Shown here: piece after piece, positions 1-11,754 of the stretch | How positions within the stretch are numbered: position 1 is the stretch's first letter | Layout of the letters: each line of letters starts with the position of its first letter | From: Paracoccus thiocyanatus | GTDB taxonomy: Bacteria > Pseudomonadota > Alphaproteobacteria > Rhodobacterales > Rhodobacteraceae | Length of the DNA: 64,000 bases | Reading direction: 5' to 3' | Assembly: GCF_900156255.1 (NCBI RefSeq) | Contig: NZ_FTMK01000018.1 | Location: forward strand, 1-64,000 | Notes under the pieces: model-generated | The model's database searches: none | Told to the model about the DNA's origin: nothing | What the model saw: the letters and a program-made list of their open reading frames with translations, nothing else | Made by a program: the position numbers and the translations under genes

Positions 1-353
1 GTGAAGCTGACACCTGGATCATCGGGTCACCCCTACCAGGCCGATACGCAAGCTTCCCGTCGAAAACGACCAGACCGCCCGCATATCCCTTCATGAAACA
101 GCAATGTCAAAAAGCAGGGGAAACAAAATCACGGAAGAGGCGCCTAACAAGCGACGCACCGTCCGGTCGTGCATTCCCAGATTGTCCCAGAACCGCGCGT
201 CAAGCGCCGCGTCCCGTCCCGTTCCGACCGTCCCGTCGTCTCGGTGAGCGGGTATTTAGGCCCCCCGCCCAAAACCCGCAAGAGACAAAATTCAAAAAAA
301 TGACAATATTAGGGAAGTGAGTGAAATATAAGGGATTTTCGGAACACGCGGCG
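1..353. other. left-edge stretch without a supported gene
   Basis: No convincing gene is visible here. Roughly 265-340 is AT-rich for this genome and lies downstream of the leftward msrQ stop. A leftward open frame runs from an ATG at 92-94 off the left edge (about 31 codons), but it has no Shine-Dalgarno and no recognisable motif, so I do not call it a gene. Confidence 0.5.
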
Positions 354-979
354 TCAGCCATGGCTGCGCGCCATTTTGGGGGACCGGGCTTTTGCGGCGA
401 AAACCCAAATTCGCAGCCCGAAAAGCCCCAGAATCGCCGCAAGAATCGCCAGCGGCCAGGGTTCCCAGACCTTCAGCGCCCAAAGCCAATGCGCCGCGGC
501 AAGAATCGCCAGCGGATAGACCAGCCGGTGCAGCTGCCTCCAGCGCGCACCAAGCCGGCGCACCGAGAACCCGTTCGACGTCGCCGCCAGCACCAGGATC
601 ATGCCAAAACCCAACATGCCGAAGACCAGATAGGGCCGCTTCACCACGTCCCTGAGCATCTGCGCCCAAAGGAAGCTCATGTCGAAGACCACCCAGGCCC
701 CGACATGGCAGGCGGCATAGGTAAAGCACAGCAGGCCCAGCGCGCGCCGAAACCGCATCATGTTCAGGCGGGTAATGCGCAACAGCGGCGTGACCGCAAG
801 GGTCGCCAGCAGGAAATAGATCGCGGTGCGGCCCAGCCGGTGTTCGATGTCGCGCACCGGATCGACGCCAAGATTGCCGTGCAGCGTGTCCCAGACCAGC
901 AAGCCCAGCGGGATCAGCCCCGCCAGCCAGACCGCCCAGACCGGAACCCGCCGCAGCCAGCGATTGAGGCGCTGCGCCA

Positions 980-980
<1 letters not shown>
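354..980 (-). CDS. msrQ: MsrQ, heme b membrane subunit of periplasmic methionine sulfoxide reductase
   Basis: MsrQ (YedZ) is the membrane-bound heme b partner that passes electrons to the periplasmic molybdoenzyme MsrP, which repairs oxidised methionine in cell-envelope proteins. The 208-residue product has about six hydrophobic segments of the ferric-reductase-like type and candidate heme-ligand histidines at 92, 151 and 164. Its ATG overlaps the stop of msrP, so the pair is translationally coupled. Length and context are typical of the family. The assignment is firm from overall sequence; the heme ligands are inferred from position in the family. Confidence 0.93.
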
Positions 981-1876
<896 letters not shown>

Positions 1877-1968
1877 GGCGGTTCCCCCCGTCGTTGCGCA
1901 TATCATGCCACCCGACCCGGCCGATGCCGATGAAACTCCGCGTGATTGCCGCGCGAGCGCCGGGCGGG

Positions 1969-1999
1969 AAAAGGGGCGGATGCCGCGCAGCCGCCCCCT
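1969..1999 (-). terminator. rho-independent terminator of clpB
   Basis: Read leftward past the clpB stop there is a GGGGCGG / CCGCCCC stem (1991-1997 with 1973-1979), an 11-nt loop, then a TTTT run (1969-1972). It ends the clpB transcript before msrP. Confidence 0.7.
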
Positions 2000-2007
2000 T
2001 TGTTTCC

Positions 2008-4635
<2,628 letters not shown>

Positions 4636-4707
4636 ATGAAAATCCTTTCCTCAGCCCCCGCTTTGGATCGCCCGCATTGGCACGATCCGGCTCGGGTCCT
4701 GCCTGTG

Positions 4708-4736
4708 ACATGGGCAGGAGGAAACGGGGTTTCAAG
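4708..4736 (-). promoter_or_regulatory. sigma-32-type heat-shock promoter of clpB
   Basis: On the minus strand CTTGAAA (4730-4736) and GCCCATGT (4708-4715) are separated by 14 bp. This closely matches the RpoH consensus CTTGAAA-N12-14-CCCCATNT and implies transcription starting near 4700, about 65 nt before the clpB ATG. Confidence 0.75.
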
Positions 4737-4791
4737 ACAGAGGGTTCCCCCCTATAAGCGGCCCGTTTGTCGCAGGGGCCAAAGGGAAAAC

Positions 4792-5484
4792 ATGGACGAC
4801 CGTCTGATCGTGGCGCTGGACGTGCCGAACGCGCTGGCCGGGCTGGAACTGGCCGAAAGGATCGGCGACGCCGCCAGTTTCTACAAGATCGGGCTGGGCA
4901 TGCTGACCGGCGGCGGCCTGGCGCTGGCCAATGAGCTGAAGCAGGAACATGGCAAGCGTATCTTCCTGGACATGAAGTTCTTCGACATCGGCGCCACGGT
5001 CGAGGCGGCGGTGAAAGGCATCGCGCAATACGACCTGGATTTCCTGACCGTGCATGGCGACCCGCATGTGGTCCGGGCGGCGAAACAGGGTGCAAGCGGG
5101 TCGGGGCTCAAGATCCTGGCGGTGACCATCCTGACCTCGCTGGACCGGGCCGACCTGGATGCCGGGCTGATCGTGCCGGGCGACGTGGCGGACATCGTGG
5201 CGACCCGCGCCGCCCGCGCCTTCGAGGCCGGGGCGGACGGCGTCATCGCCAGCCCGCGCGAGGCAGCCCTGATCCGCGCCCTGCCCCAGGCGGCGGGCCG
5301 GCTGATCGTCACCCCCGGCGTGCGCCCGGCCGGCAGCGATGCCGGCGACCAGAAGCGGATCGAGACGCCGGCGACCGCCATCGCCAACGGCGCCGACCAT
5401 ATCGTCGTCGGCCGACCGATCTGGCAGGCGGCGGACCCGCGCGCCGCGGCGCAGGCGATCCAGGCGGAACTGGCCGGGCGCTGA
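4792..5484 (+). CDS. pyrF: orotidine 5'-phosphate decarboxylase
   Basis: PyrF decarboxylates OMP to UMP, the last step of de novo pyrimidine synthesis. The 230-residue product shows the family's opening segment (LIVALDVPN), the catalytic LDMKFFDIG segment with the Asp/Lys pair, and a C-terminal phosphate-binding VTPGVRP and VVGRPIW. The start is the ATG at 4792, preceded by a purine-rich AAAGGGAAAA. It is divergent from clpB. Length is normal for group I enzymes. Confidence 0.97.
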   Translation: MDDRLIVALDVPNALAGLELAERIGDAASFYKIGLGMLTGGGLALANELKQEHGKRIFLDMKFFDIGATVEAAVKGIAQYDLDFLTVHGDPHVVRAAKQGASGSGLKILAVTILTSLDRADLDAGLIVPGDVADIVATRAARAFEAGADGVIASPREAALIRALPQAAGRLIVTPGVRPAGSDAGDQKRIETPATAIANGADHIVVGRPIWQAADPRAAAQAIQAELAGR

Positions 5485-5536
5485 CCCGCGGGGCTGCGCC
5501 ATCGCTGACCCGCGCATCCCGATCGGCTAGCCGCGC

Positions 5537-5809
5537 CTAATTGTCGTTGATGTCGCGGGTCCAGCGCCGGACTTCGCCCCGGTTCCTGCCGAAGATGCGC
5601 CGCAGCGCCAGCCAGATCACCCCGGTCAGCACCGCCGTGACCACCAGCGCCATCGGCAGCCCGCCGGGCCAAAGGCCCAGGACCAGCGCCAGCCCCATCA
5701 GCAGCACCGCACCGGCCAGGCCCAGAAAGAACCAGCCCGGCAGCGCCAGTTCCAGCGCCGCCAGGACCAGCGCCGCGATGATCCAGATCCAGCCATTCGC
5801 CCAGCTCAT
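5537..5809 (-). CDS. NfeD-like small membrane protein
   Basis: A 90-residue protein made mostly of two to three transmembrane segments (about 6-45 and 48-70) with a basic, polar tail. It is encoded 10 bp downstream of an SPFH-domain gene, the usual arrangement for NfeD-family partners of stomatin/QmcA-like proteins. Family knowledge suggests a role in membrane-microdomain organisation with the SPFH partner, but no reaction is known. The start at 5809 is preferred because the upstream extension is not conserved in character. Confidence 0.8.
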   Translation of the reverse strand: MSWANGWIWIIAALVLAALELALPGWFFLGLAGAVLLMGLALVLGLWPGGLPMALVVTAVLTGVIWLALRRIFGRNRGEVRRWTRDINDN

Positions 5810-5819
5810 CCGCGCCCCC

Positions 5820-6707
5820 TTACTTCGCGCCGCGGAACATGCGGAAAGCGTCCCCAAGCGCCTCTAGCGCCGAGGCGGGGACGATAACGGTCTGCTTGCC
5901 CTGACCTTTGCCGACCTCGGTCAGCACCTCGACCTGGCGCATGGCGACCTGGTATTGCGCCGCCTCGATCCCGCCGTCGCGGATGGCCGTGGCAATGGCC
6001 GCGGTGGCATAGGCTTCGGCATCGGCCAGCAGCCGCTTGGCCTTGGCCTGCTGCTCGGCGGCGTAAAGATCGCCGTCGGCGGCCAGTTCCACCGCGCGGC
6101 GGCGGCCCTCGGCCTCGGTCACCTGGGCACGGCGGGCGCGCTCGGCGTTAAGCTGTTGCAGCATGGCGGCCCGCGTCGCCTCGTCCAGGTTGACGTCCAG
6201 GATCTCGGCCCGCGTCACCTCGATGCCCCAGTCGTCGACGATATTGGCCAGCGATTCGCGGATGCGTTCGATCAGGGGGGCGCGATTGGACTGCACCTGG
6301 TCCAATTCCATGGTGCCGATTTCCGAGCGCACGATCCCCGCCACCGTGGTGGTGATCGCCGCATCCACGTCGCGGATGCGATAGACGGTCTTCTCCGGCT
6401 CGATGATGCGGTAAAAGACGCTGGTTTCCACCTGGACCAGCACGTTGTCGGCCGTGATCGCGTCCTGGCGCGAGGTCGGAAGCTGGCATTCCAGCACCGA
6501 GATCCGATGCGCGACCTGGTCCAGGAAGGGAACGATGAAGTTGATCCCCGGCCCCAGCACCGCATGCAGCCGGCCGAAGCGCTCGACGACGTATTTTTCG
6601 GATTGCGGGACGATGCGGACGGCGCGGCTGACGGCCAGCAGGATCACCAGCGCCAGCACCACCAGCGCCAGGTTCTGGCCGATCATCTCGGCGATTTCGG
6701 GCGGCAT
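5820..6707 (-). CDS. SPFH/Band 7 domain membrane protein (QmcA/stomatin-like)
   Basis: A 295-residue protein with one N-terminal transmembrane segment (about 12-30) followed by the SPFH/Band 7 domain (from about 32, with ERFGRLHAVLGPGINF) and a long Ala/Glu/Arg/Gln-rich helical region that should form coiled coils. Proteins of this family oligomerise at the inner membrane and scaffold proteases or lipids. It pairs with the NfeD-like gene just downstream, which supports a two-gene unit. Confidence 0.9.
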   Translation of the reverse strand: MPPEIAEMIGQNLALVVLALVILLAVSRAVRIVPQSEKYVVERFGRLHAVLGPGINFIVPFLDQVAHRISVLECQLPTSRQDAITADNVLVQVETSVFYRIIEPEKTVYRIRDVDAAITTTVAGIVRSEIGTMELDQVQSNRAPLIERIRESLANIVDDWGIEVTRAEILDVNLDEATRAAMLQQLNAERARRAQVTEAEGRRRAVELAADGDLYAAEQQAKAKRLLADAEAYATAAIATAIRDGGIEAAQYQVAMRQVEVLTEVGKGQGKQTVIVPASALEALGDAFRMFRGAK

Positions 6708-6725
6708 CGCTTTTCCTTTCCTGGG

Positions 6726-7589
6726 TCACTCGGCCGCGACGGCCGAATCGCTTGCATCCGGCCGCAGCCGCGCCAGCCGCTCGACGATACGCGCGAAACG
6801 CGCCTGGAACAGGTCGAAATCGGGGCGCGGCTCGATCCGGCGCTCGTCCATGTAAAGCGAGCGGTCCAGTTCCAGTTGCACCACATGGACATTGTTGCGC
6901 GGCCGGCCATAGGTCTGGGTGATATAGGCGCCGGAAAAGGGCGAATTGCGCCGCAGCCGAAAGCCCTCGGCCGTCACCGCCTCGACCACGCCGGCGCTGA
7001 TGCGTGGCGCGGCCGAGACGCCGTTGCGGTCGCCCAGCACCATGTCGGGCCGCGGGCGGGGCAGATGGGTCAGCGCGTCGCGCGGCATGGAATGCATGTC
7101 GAACAGGATGGCGCCGCCGAATCGCGCCACCGCCTCGTCGATCAGCGCCGCAAGCGCGCGGTGGTAGGGATGCCAAAGCCGGGCGATGCGGCTTTCGGCC
7201 TCGGCCCTGGGGATCGGCCGGTCGCGGATGGCGCGGCCCTGCGAGACGACGCGCGGAATCACCCCAAGCCCGGCCATGATGCGCGGATTGGTCATCACCG
7301 GCGCCGCCCCGGCGACCACCAGGGGGTCCATTTCCTCGGGGCCGCGGTTCAGGTCCACGACGCAGCGCGGCACCCGCGCGGTCAGCAGCACCGCGCCGTG
7401 ATCCAGCGCCGGCCGGATCAGCCGGTCGACGAAAGCATCCTCGGACGAGCGCAGAAGCTGCGCGTCCAGCCGCGATTCGGCCAGGAACCACCCCGGATAG
7501 GCGCGTCCTGAATGGGGTGAGGCAAAGATCACCCCGCCCAGCCATTGCTGCGGCCGCGTCAGATCATAGGTCGGCTCTGGCCTGGTCAT
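6726..7589 (-). CDS. N-formylglutamate amidohydrolase family protein
   Basis: A 287-residue product with the FGase-family signature near the N terminus (FASPHSGRAYP) and a downstream metal-site-like segment containing DMHSMPR. Members hydrolyse N-formylglutamate (end of one histidine-degradation route) or related N-formyl amino acids. No hut genes flank it, so the exact substrate is open. Start at 7589 is chosen over an upstream in-frame codon because it directly precedes the conserved region and follows a purine-rich stretch. Confidence 0.85.
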   Translation of the reverse strand: MTRPEPTYDLTRPQQWLGGVIFASPHSGRAYPGWFLAESRLDAQLLRSSEDAFVDRLIRPALDHGAVLLTARVPRCVVDLNRGPEEMDPLVVAGAAPVMTNPRIMAGLGVIPRVVSQGRAIRDRPIPRAEAESRIARLWHPYHRALAALIDEAVARFGGAILFDMHSMPRDALTHLPRPRPDMVLGDRNGVSAAPRISAGVVEAVTAEGFRLRRNSPFSGAYITQTYGRPRNNVHVVQLELDRSLYMDERRIEPRPDFDLFQARFARIVERLARLRPDASDSAVAAE

Positions 7590-7769
7590 TTCCGGCTTTC
7601 CCCCACGGCGATTGCGCCCTTCCTGGGTGGTCGAGACAGGAAGTTTATAAACCATGATCGAGCCGCGCCAATAGCTGTCGATTGAGGGCTTGAAACCCGT
7701 GGAGGAGGTGGCTATAGACACGCCGATCAAGGGATCTGGCGGCACGAGCCGGCAGAATCACCTGTCGGG

Positions 7770-7844
7770 GGGCGGTTAGCTCAGCGGTAGAGCACTACGT
7801 TGACATCGTAGTGGCCACTGGTTCGATCCCAGTACCGCCCACCA
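7770..7844 (+). tRNA. tRNA-Val (GAC anticodon)
   Basis: The acceptor arm GGGCGGT (7770-7776) pairs with ACCGCCC (7834-7840). An anticodon stem CTACG/CGTAG encloses the loop TTGACAT, giving anticodon GAC (valine, codons GTC/GTT). The T-arm contains GGTTCGATCCC and the CCA end is encoded (7842-7844). All cloverleaf arms can be drawn by eye. Confidence 0.95.
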
Positions 7845-7854
7845 TTCTTTCGCG

Positions 7855-7877
7855 CCCCCGAGGGTTTTCGGGGGTAT
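7855..7877 (+). terminator. terminator after tRNA-Val
   Basis: CCCCCGA (7855-7861) pairs with TCGGGGG (7868-7874) around a 6-nt loop, followed by TATTTCGTTTT. It sits between the tRNA and rpmJ. Confidence 0.7.
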
Positions 7878-7926
7878 TTCGTTTTCAAGGCGCGACCTAG
7901 CGATGCGCCGCGATAGGAGAAGACCG

Positions 7927-8052
7927 ATGAAGGTTCGCAATTCGCTCCGCTCGCTCAAGAGCCGCCACCGTGATTGCCAGGTCGTGCGCCGCAAGGGCCG
8001 CATCTATATCATCAACAAGACCAACCCGCGCTTCAAGGCCCGCCAGGGCTGA
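7927..8052 (+). CDS. rpmJ: 50S ribosomal protein L36, zinc-free type
   Basis: A 41-residue basic protein starting [20 protein letters not shown] and ending in the typical NPRFKARQG. It matches the ribosomal L36 family. Only one cysteine is present, so the zinc-binding CX2C...CX4H set of the C+ form is missing, as in the YkgO-type paralogue and the usual alphaproteobacterial L36. The Shine-Dalgarno AGGAG lies about 9 nt upstream. Confidence 0.97.
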   Translation: MKVRNSLRSLKSRHRDCQVVRRKGRIYIINKTNPRFKARQG

Positions 8053-8076
8053 AGCTGCCGCCTGGTTCGATTCGGA

Positions 8077-8109
8077 AACGCCCGCCGGCCCCGCGCCGCG
8101 GGCGTTTTT
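8077..8109 (+). terminator. rho-independent terminator of rpmJ
   Basis: AACGCCCGC (8077-8085) pairs with GCGGGCGTT (8098-8106) and is followed by a T run. It is a strong classic terminator 25 nt after the rpmJ stop. Confidence 0.85.
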
Positions 8110-8129
8110 CATTCGGCAAGGCCGGCGCG

Positions 8130-8190
8130 CCGCAGGTGGGGGCTGACTGCCCCCACACCCCCGTGGATATTTCAGCACGAAAGAAGGCCG
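8130..8190. repeat. dispersed palindromic repeat, copy 1
   Basis: Read on the minus strand this has a 21-nt box (CTTCTTTCGTGCTGAAATATC), then a G-run and a GGGGGC...GCCCCC hairpin. The same architecture recurs near 12.86-12.96 kb (two inverted copies) and inside thiZ (28.11-28.19 kb). Confidence 0.7.
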
Positions 8191-8305
8191 GGCGCGCGAC
8201 CCATATTGCCGGGAAGCGCGATGAGGGCGTCGGCTGGATCGGCGCCGGTGCCTGTGATGCGATTCCGGCCAGCCGCGCCGGCATGCCGCCCGGTCGGGGC
8301 CGCGG

Positions 8306-9523
8306 TCAGTCGTAGCTGCGCCGGTCCTCGATCACCTTGCCGTCATTGGGCAGCGAGCCCGGCGCAACCAGTTCCACCCGGCCGCGAAGTTTCAGCGTGT
8401 CGAGCACCGTTCCCTCGTATCTTGCCGCATCATCGGCCCCGGTTTCCAGCAGCACCGTCATCACATCCATGTCCCCGGCCCTGTCCGCCACCACCCGAGC
8501 CCGCGCGATTTCCGGATGACGCGCCATCAGCGCCGCGACCTGTTCGGGACGCACGAACATGCCCTTGATCTTGGTGGTCTGGTCGGCGCGGCCCATCCAG
8601 CCCTTGATGCGCATGTTGGTGCGGCCGCAGGGGCTGATCCCCGGCAGCACCGCCGAAAGATCCCCGGTGGCAAAGCGAACCAGCGGATAGTCCGGGTTCA
8701 GCGTGGTGACGACGACCTCGCCCACCTCGCCATCCGGGACCGGGGTGCCGGTGCCGGGCCGGACGATTTCGACGATCACCCGCTCGTCCACGATCATCCC
8801 CTCCATGGCCGGGGATTCATAGGCGATCAGGCCCAGGTCGGCTGTGGCATAGCATTGCGTCGTGGCGATGCCGCGATCGGCATAGGCCTGGCGCAGGGCG
8901 GGAAACAGCGCCCCGCCCGAAACCGCGGCGCGGGTGAAGCGCAGCCGCTCGCCCAGCTCGTCGGCCTTGTCGAGCATGATCTTCAGGTAATCGGGCGTCC
9001 CGGCATAGACCGTGGTGCCGATGTCCACCGCGGCGCGGACCTGCAATTCGGTCTGGCCGGTGCCGGCCGGCAGGGTGGCGGCCCCGACCGCACGGGCGGC
9101 GCTTTCGAACATCATCCCCGCCGGGGTCAGGTGATAGCCAAAGCAATTGTGGACGATGTCGCCCCGCCCCACGCCCGCCGCATGCAGGAAGCGGCCCAGC
9201 CGCCACCAGTCGTCGCCGCGCCGGCCGGGTTCATAGATCGGGCCGGGACTTTGAAAGACGTTCTCGAAATCCGCCGCCGGCCGGGTGGTGAAGCCGCCAA
9301 AGGGCGGGAATGCCTTTTGCGCGGCCGAGAGTTCGGACTTGCGGATCACCGGCAGCCGGGCCAGCGCCTCGCGCGTGGTGATCTGCGCGGGCTCGACATC
9401 GCCCAGGATGCGCGCCAGCCCCGGCGCGGTTCGCGCGCGGGCGATGGCGGCCGGCAGTTCCGCCGCCAGCCACAGCGCCCGCTCTTCCGCGCGGCGGGTT
9501 TCAAACTCGTCATAGAATGCCAT
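8306..9523 (-). CDS. phenylacetate-CoA ligase (PaaK)-like AMP-forming acyl-CoA ligase
   Basis: A 405-residue adenylating enzyme related to PaaK-type aryl-CoA ligases. It shows the family's C-terminal pattern (FATGDLS, GWMGRADQTTKIKGMFVRPEQV) with the ATP/CoA hinge and the FVRP segment typical of PaaK rather than FadD proteins. It should activate a carboxylic acid with ATP and CoA in the cytoplasm. It is the last gene of a leftward operon encoding a HAAT-family ABC transporter, so its substrate is probably what that transporter imports. Which acid this is cannot be read from the sequence. Confidence 0.85.
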   Translation of the reverse strand: MAFYDEFETRRAEERALWLAAELPAAIARARTAPGLARILGDVEPAQITTREALARLPVIRKSELSAAQKAFPPFGGFTTRPAADFENVFQSPGPIYEPGRRGDDWWRLGRFLHAAGVGRGDIVHNCFGYHLTPAGMMFESAARAVGAATLPAGTGQTELQVRAAVDIGTTVYAGTPDYLKIMLDKADELGERLRFTRAAVSGGALFPALRQAYADRGIATTQCYATADLGLIAYESPAMEGMIVDERVIVEIVRPGTGTPVPDGEVGEVVVTTLNPDYPLVRFATGDLSAVLPGISPCGRTNMRIKGWMGRADQTTKIKGMFVRPEQVAALMARHPEIARARVVADRAGDMDVMTVLLETGADDAARYEGTVLDTLKLRGRVELVAPGSLPNDGKVIEDRRSYD

Positions 9524-9541
9524 GAAGGTGCCTTTCTGCGC

Positions 9542-10366
9542 TCAGGCCAGCCAGCGCTTGCGCCGGCGATAGGACCGCACGTCGCGAAAGCTCTTGCGGC
9601 CCTGGTCGGACATGCCGAGATAGAATTCCTTGACGTCCGGGTTCTCGCGCAGCGCCTCCGCCGGCCCGTCCATCACCACGCGGCCGCTTTCCAGGATATA
9701 GCCGTAATGGGCATAGCGCAGCGCCACATTGGTGTTCTGTTCAGCCAGGAGGAAGGTGACGCCCTCGCCCTCGTTCACCGCGCGGACGATCTCGAAGATC
9801 TGCTCGACCAGTTGCGGGGCCAGGCCCATCGAGGGTTCGTCCAGCAGGATCGTTTCGGGGCGCGACATCAGCGCCCGGCCCATGGCGCACATCTGCTGTT
9901 CGCCGCCCGAGGTATAGCCGGCCTGGCTTTTGCGGCGCTCCTTGAGGCGGGGGAAATAGGAATAGACCATCTCGAGGTCGCGGGCGATGGCGGCGCGGCC
10001 GTCGCCGCGGGTATAGGCGCCGGTCAGCAGGTTTTCCTCGATGGTCAGGTGCTCGAAGCAATGGCGCCCCTCCATCACCTGGATCACGCCCTTCCTGACC
10101 AGGCTGGCCGGGTCCAGTTCCTGCACCCGCTCGCCGCGATAGCTGATCGTGCCCTTGGTGACTTCGCCGCGCTCGGAATGCAGCAGGTTCGAGATCGCCT
10201 TCAGCGTCGTGGTCTTGCCGGCGCCGTTGCCGCCCAGCAGCGCGGTGATGCCGCCCTTGGGCACCGACAGGCTGACGCCCTTCAGCACCAGGATGACGTG
10301 GTTATAGATCACCTCGATATTGTTGACCTCAAGCAGGGTCTCGGCTCGGGGCGCGGCGTCGAACAT
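9542..10366 (-). CDS. HAAT-type ABC transporter ATP-binding protein (LivF-like)
   Basis: A 274-residue ATPase of the LivF type with Walker A GGNGAGKTTT (about 45-54), signature TSGGEQQ and Walker B TILLDEPSMGL. LivF-type proteins energise uptake of branched-chain amino acids, ureas, amides or aromatic acids. A basic C-terminal tail (RSYRRRKRWLA) is an extension beyond the standard family length. It is encoded between the binding-protein gene and the PaaK-like ligase gene, all on the minus strand. Confidence 0.92.
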   Translation of the reverse strand: MFDAAPRAETLLEVNNIEVIYNHVILVLKGVSLSVPKGGITALLGGNGAGKTTTLKAISNLLHSERGEVTKGTISYRGERVQELDPASLVRKGVIQVMEGRHCFEHLTIEENLLTGAYTRGDGRAAIARDLEMVYSYFPRLKERRKSQAGYTSGGEQQMCAMGRALMSRPETILLDEPSMGLAPQLVEQIFEIVRAVNEGEGVTFLLAEQNTNVALRYAHYGYILESGRVVMDGPAEALRENPDVKEFYLGMSDQGRKSFRDVRSYRRRKRWLA

Positions 10367-10399
10367 GGGCTTTCCCTTTCAGGACGCGAGGACAAGGGA

Positions 10400-10421
10400 C
10401 CCCGGCGGCGAACCGCCGGGG
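10400..10421 (-). other. intercistronic hairpin after the binding-protein gene
   Basis: A perfect 9-bp stem (CCCCGGCGG with CCGCCGGGG) closed by a 4-nt loop lies just past the stop of the substrate-binding gene. There is no T run. Such hairpins often protect the upstream mRNA and let the binding protein be made in excess. Confidence 0.6.
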
Positions 10422-10428
10422 CCGGGGA

Positions 10429-11709
10429 TCAGCAGCGCGGCGAGATGCCGGCTTCCTTGGCATAGGCTTCGCTGTCTTCGACGATCAGCGGGTCCAGCAC
10501 CTCTTGGTCGGGCGCGGTGAACTCGGTGATCAGGCTCCATTTCTTGGCTTCGGCGTCCCATTGCTGAAGCCGCGCCATGCCGCTGCCGCCATGGTTGTCG
10601 CAGGACATCTTGATCTCGGGGCCAAAGTCCGGCAGCCCGATCTCGGCCAGGCGCTCGGGGGTGATGTCCAGCGCCTCGAACCCGTCGCGCAATTGCGGGG
10701 CGGTGATCTGTGCGGTGCCGGCCAGTTCCTGGGCCTTCCTGATCGCCTCGGCGATGACGACGGCCGCATACATGCCGCGCGAATACAGCGACGAGCCGAC
10801 GAACTGGCCGCCTTGCGAGGCTTTGCCGGGCTCGACGACGTATTTCTGCATGTCGTCATACAGCGGATAATCGGTGCCGACGCCGTTGAAGGTCAGCGAC
10901 TTGTAGCCATGCGCCGCAGCACCGACCGGCAGCACGTCCACCTCGGACCCCGACCACCAGACGCCGATGAAATTCTCCATCGGGAAACGGATGTTGGCGG
11001 CTTCCTGGATGGCGGCCTGGTTCATCACGCCCCAGCCCCACATGATGACATAGTCCGGCTTGTCGCGGCGGATCTGCAACCACTGGCTTTTCTGTTCCTG
11101 GCCCGGCGGATCGACGGGCAGTTCGGTCAGGGTGAAGCCGTGCTTTGCCGACAGGTCCTGAAGCGTGCGGATCGGCTCCTTGCCATAGGCCGAGTTGTGA
11201 TAGACCAGCGCAATCTTCTTGCCGTTCAGGTCGCCGCCGTTCTGGTCCAGCAGATATTTGATCGCCACGCTGGCGCCGTCCCAATAGTTGGCCGGCGCGT
11301 TGAAAATCCATTCGAAGACCTTGCCGTTCTTGGCCGAGGTGCGGCCGTAGCCGGGCGTATAAAGCACCTTCTGGTCGACCGAGACCTTGGGGATCAGCTG
11401 ATAGGTGATGCCGGTCGAAAGCGGGTTATAGACCAGCGCGCCGTCGCCCTTGGTCGCCTCGTAGCATTCGACGCCTTTTTCGGTGTTGTAGGCGGTCTCG
11501 CATTCCGGGGTGCGGACCTTTTCGCCGCCGATGCCGCCGTCGCGTTCGTTGAGCAGGGTGAAGTAGTCGTTGAACCCATCGGCATATTGCGTGCCGTTCG
11601 CCCCATAAGGCCCGGTGCGATAGCTTAGGTTGGGCACCACCAGGTCGGCCATGGCCGGCGCCGCCGCCATGACGGCGCCCAGTGCGACAGTTGCAAGTTT
11701 CAGCTTCAT
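10429..11709 (-). CDS. periplasmic substrate-binding protein of the HAAT ABC transporter
   Basis: A 426-residue type I periplasmic binding protein with a Sec signal peptide (MKLKLATVALGAVMAAAPAMA) and the LivK-like mature fold. The mature region opens with a segment describing a typical ligand-binding lobe (SYRTGPYGANG). It is longer than LivK, closer to the aromatic- or amide-binding members, and lies upstream of the LivF-like ATPase and downstream of both permeases. The ligand is unknown; the neighbouring acyl-CoA ligases suggest a carboxylic acid. Confidence 0.9.
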   Translation of the reverse strand: MKLKLATVALGAVMAAAPAMADLVVPNLSYRTGPYGANGTQYADGFNDYFTLLNERDGGIGGEKVRTPECETAYNTEKGVECYEATKGDGALVYNPLSTGITYQLIPKVSVDQKVLYTPGYGRTSAKNGKVFEWIFNAPANYWDGASVAIKYLLDQNGGDLNGKKIALVYHNSAYGKEPIRTLQDLSAKHGFTLTELPVDPPGQEQKSQWLQIRRDKPDYVIMWGWGVMNQAAIQEAANIRFPMENFIGVWWSGSEVDVLPVGAAAHGYKSLTFNGVGTDYPLYDDMQKYVVEPGKASQGGQFVGSSLYSRGMYAAVVIAEAIRKAQELAGTAQITAPQLRDGFEALDITPERLAEIGLPDFGPEIKMSCDNHGGSGMARLQQWDAEAKKWSLITEFTAPDQEVLDPLIVEDSEAYAKEAGISPRC

Positions 11710-11754
11710 CTTGGTCTCCTCCCCAAGGTTTTGATTGTGCCGGTTGTCCGGTCG

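Noticed and set aside
1..94. Leftward open frame running off the left window edge
   Set aside because: About 31 codons, no Shine-Dalgarno and no recognisable motif. It could be the 5' end of a gene but cannot be supported.
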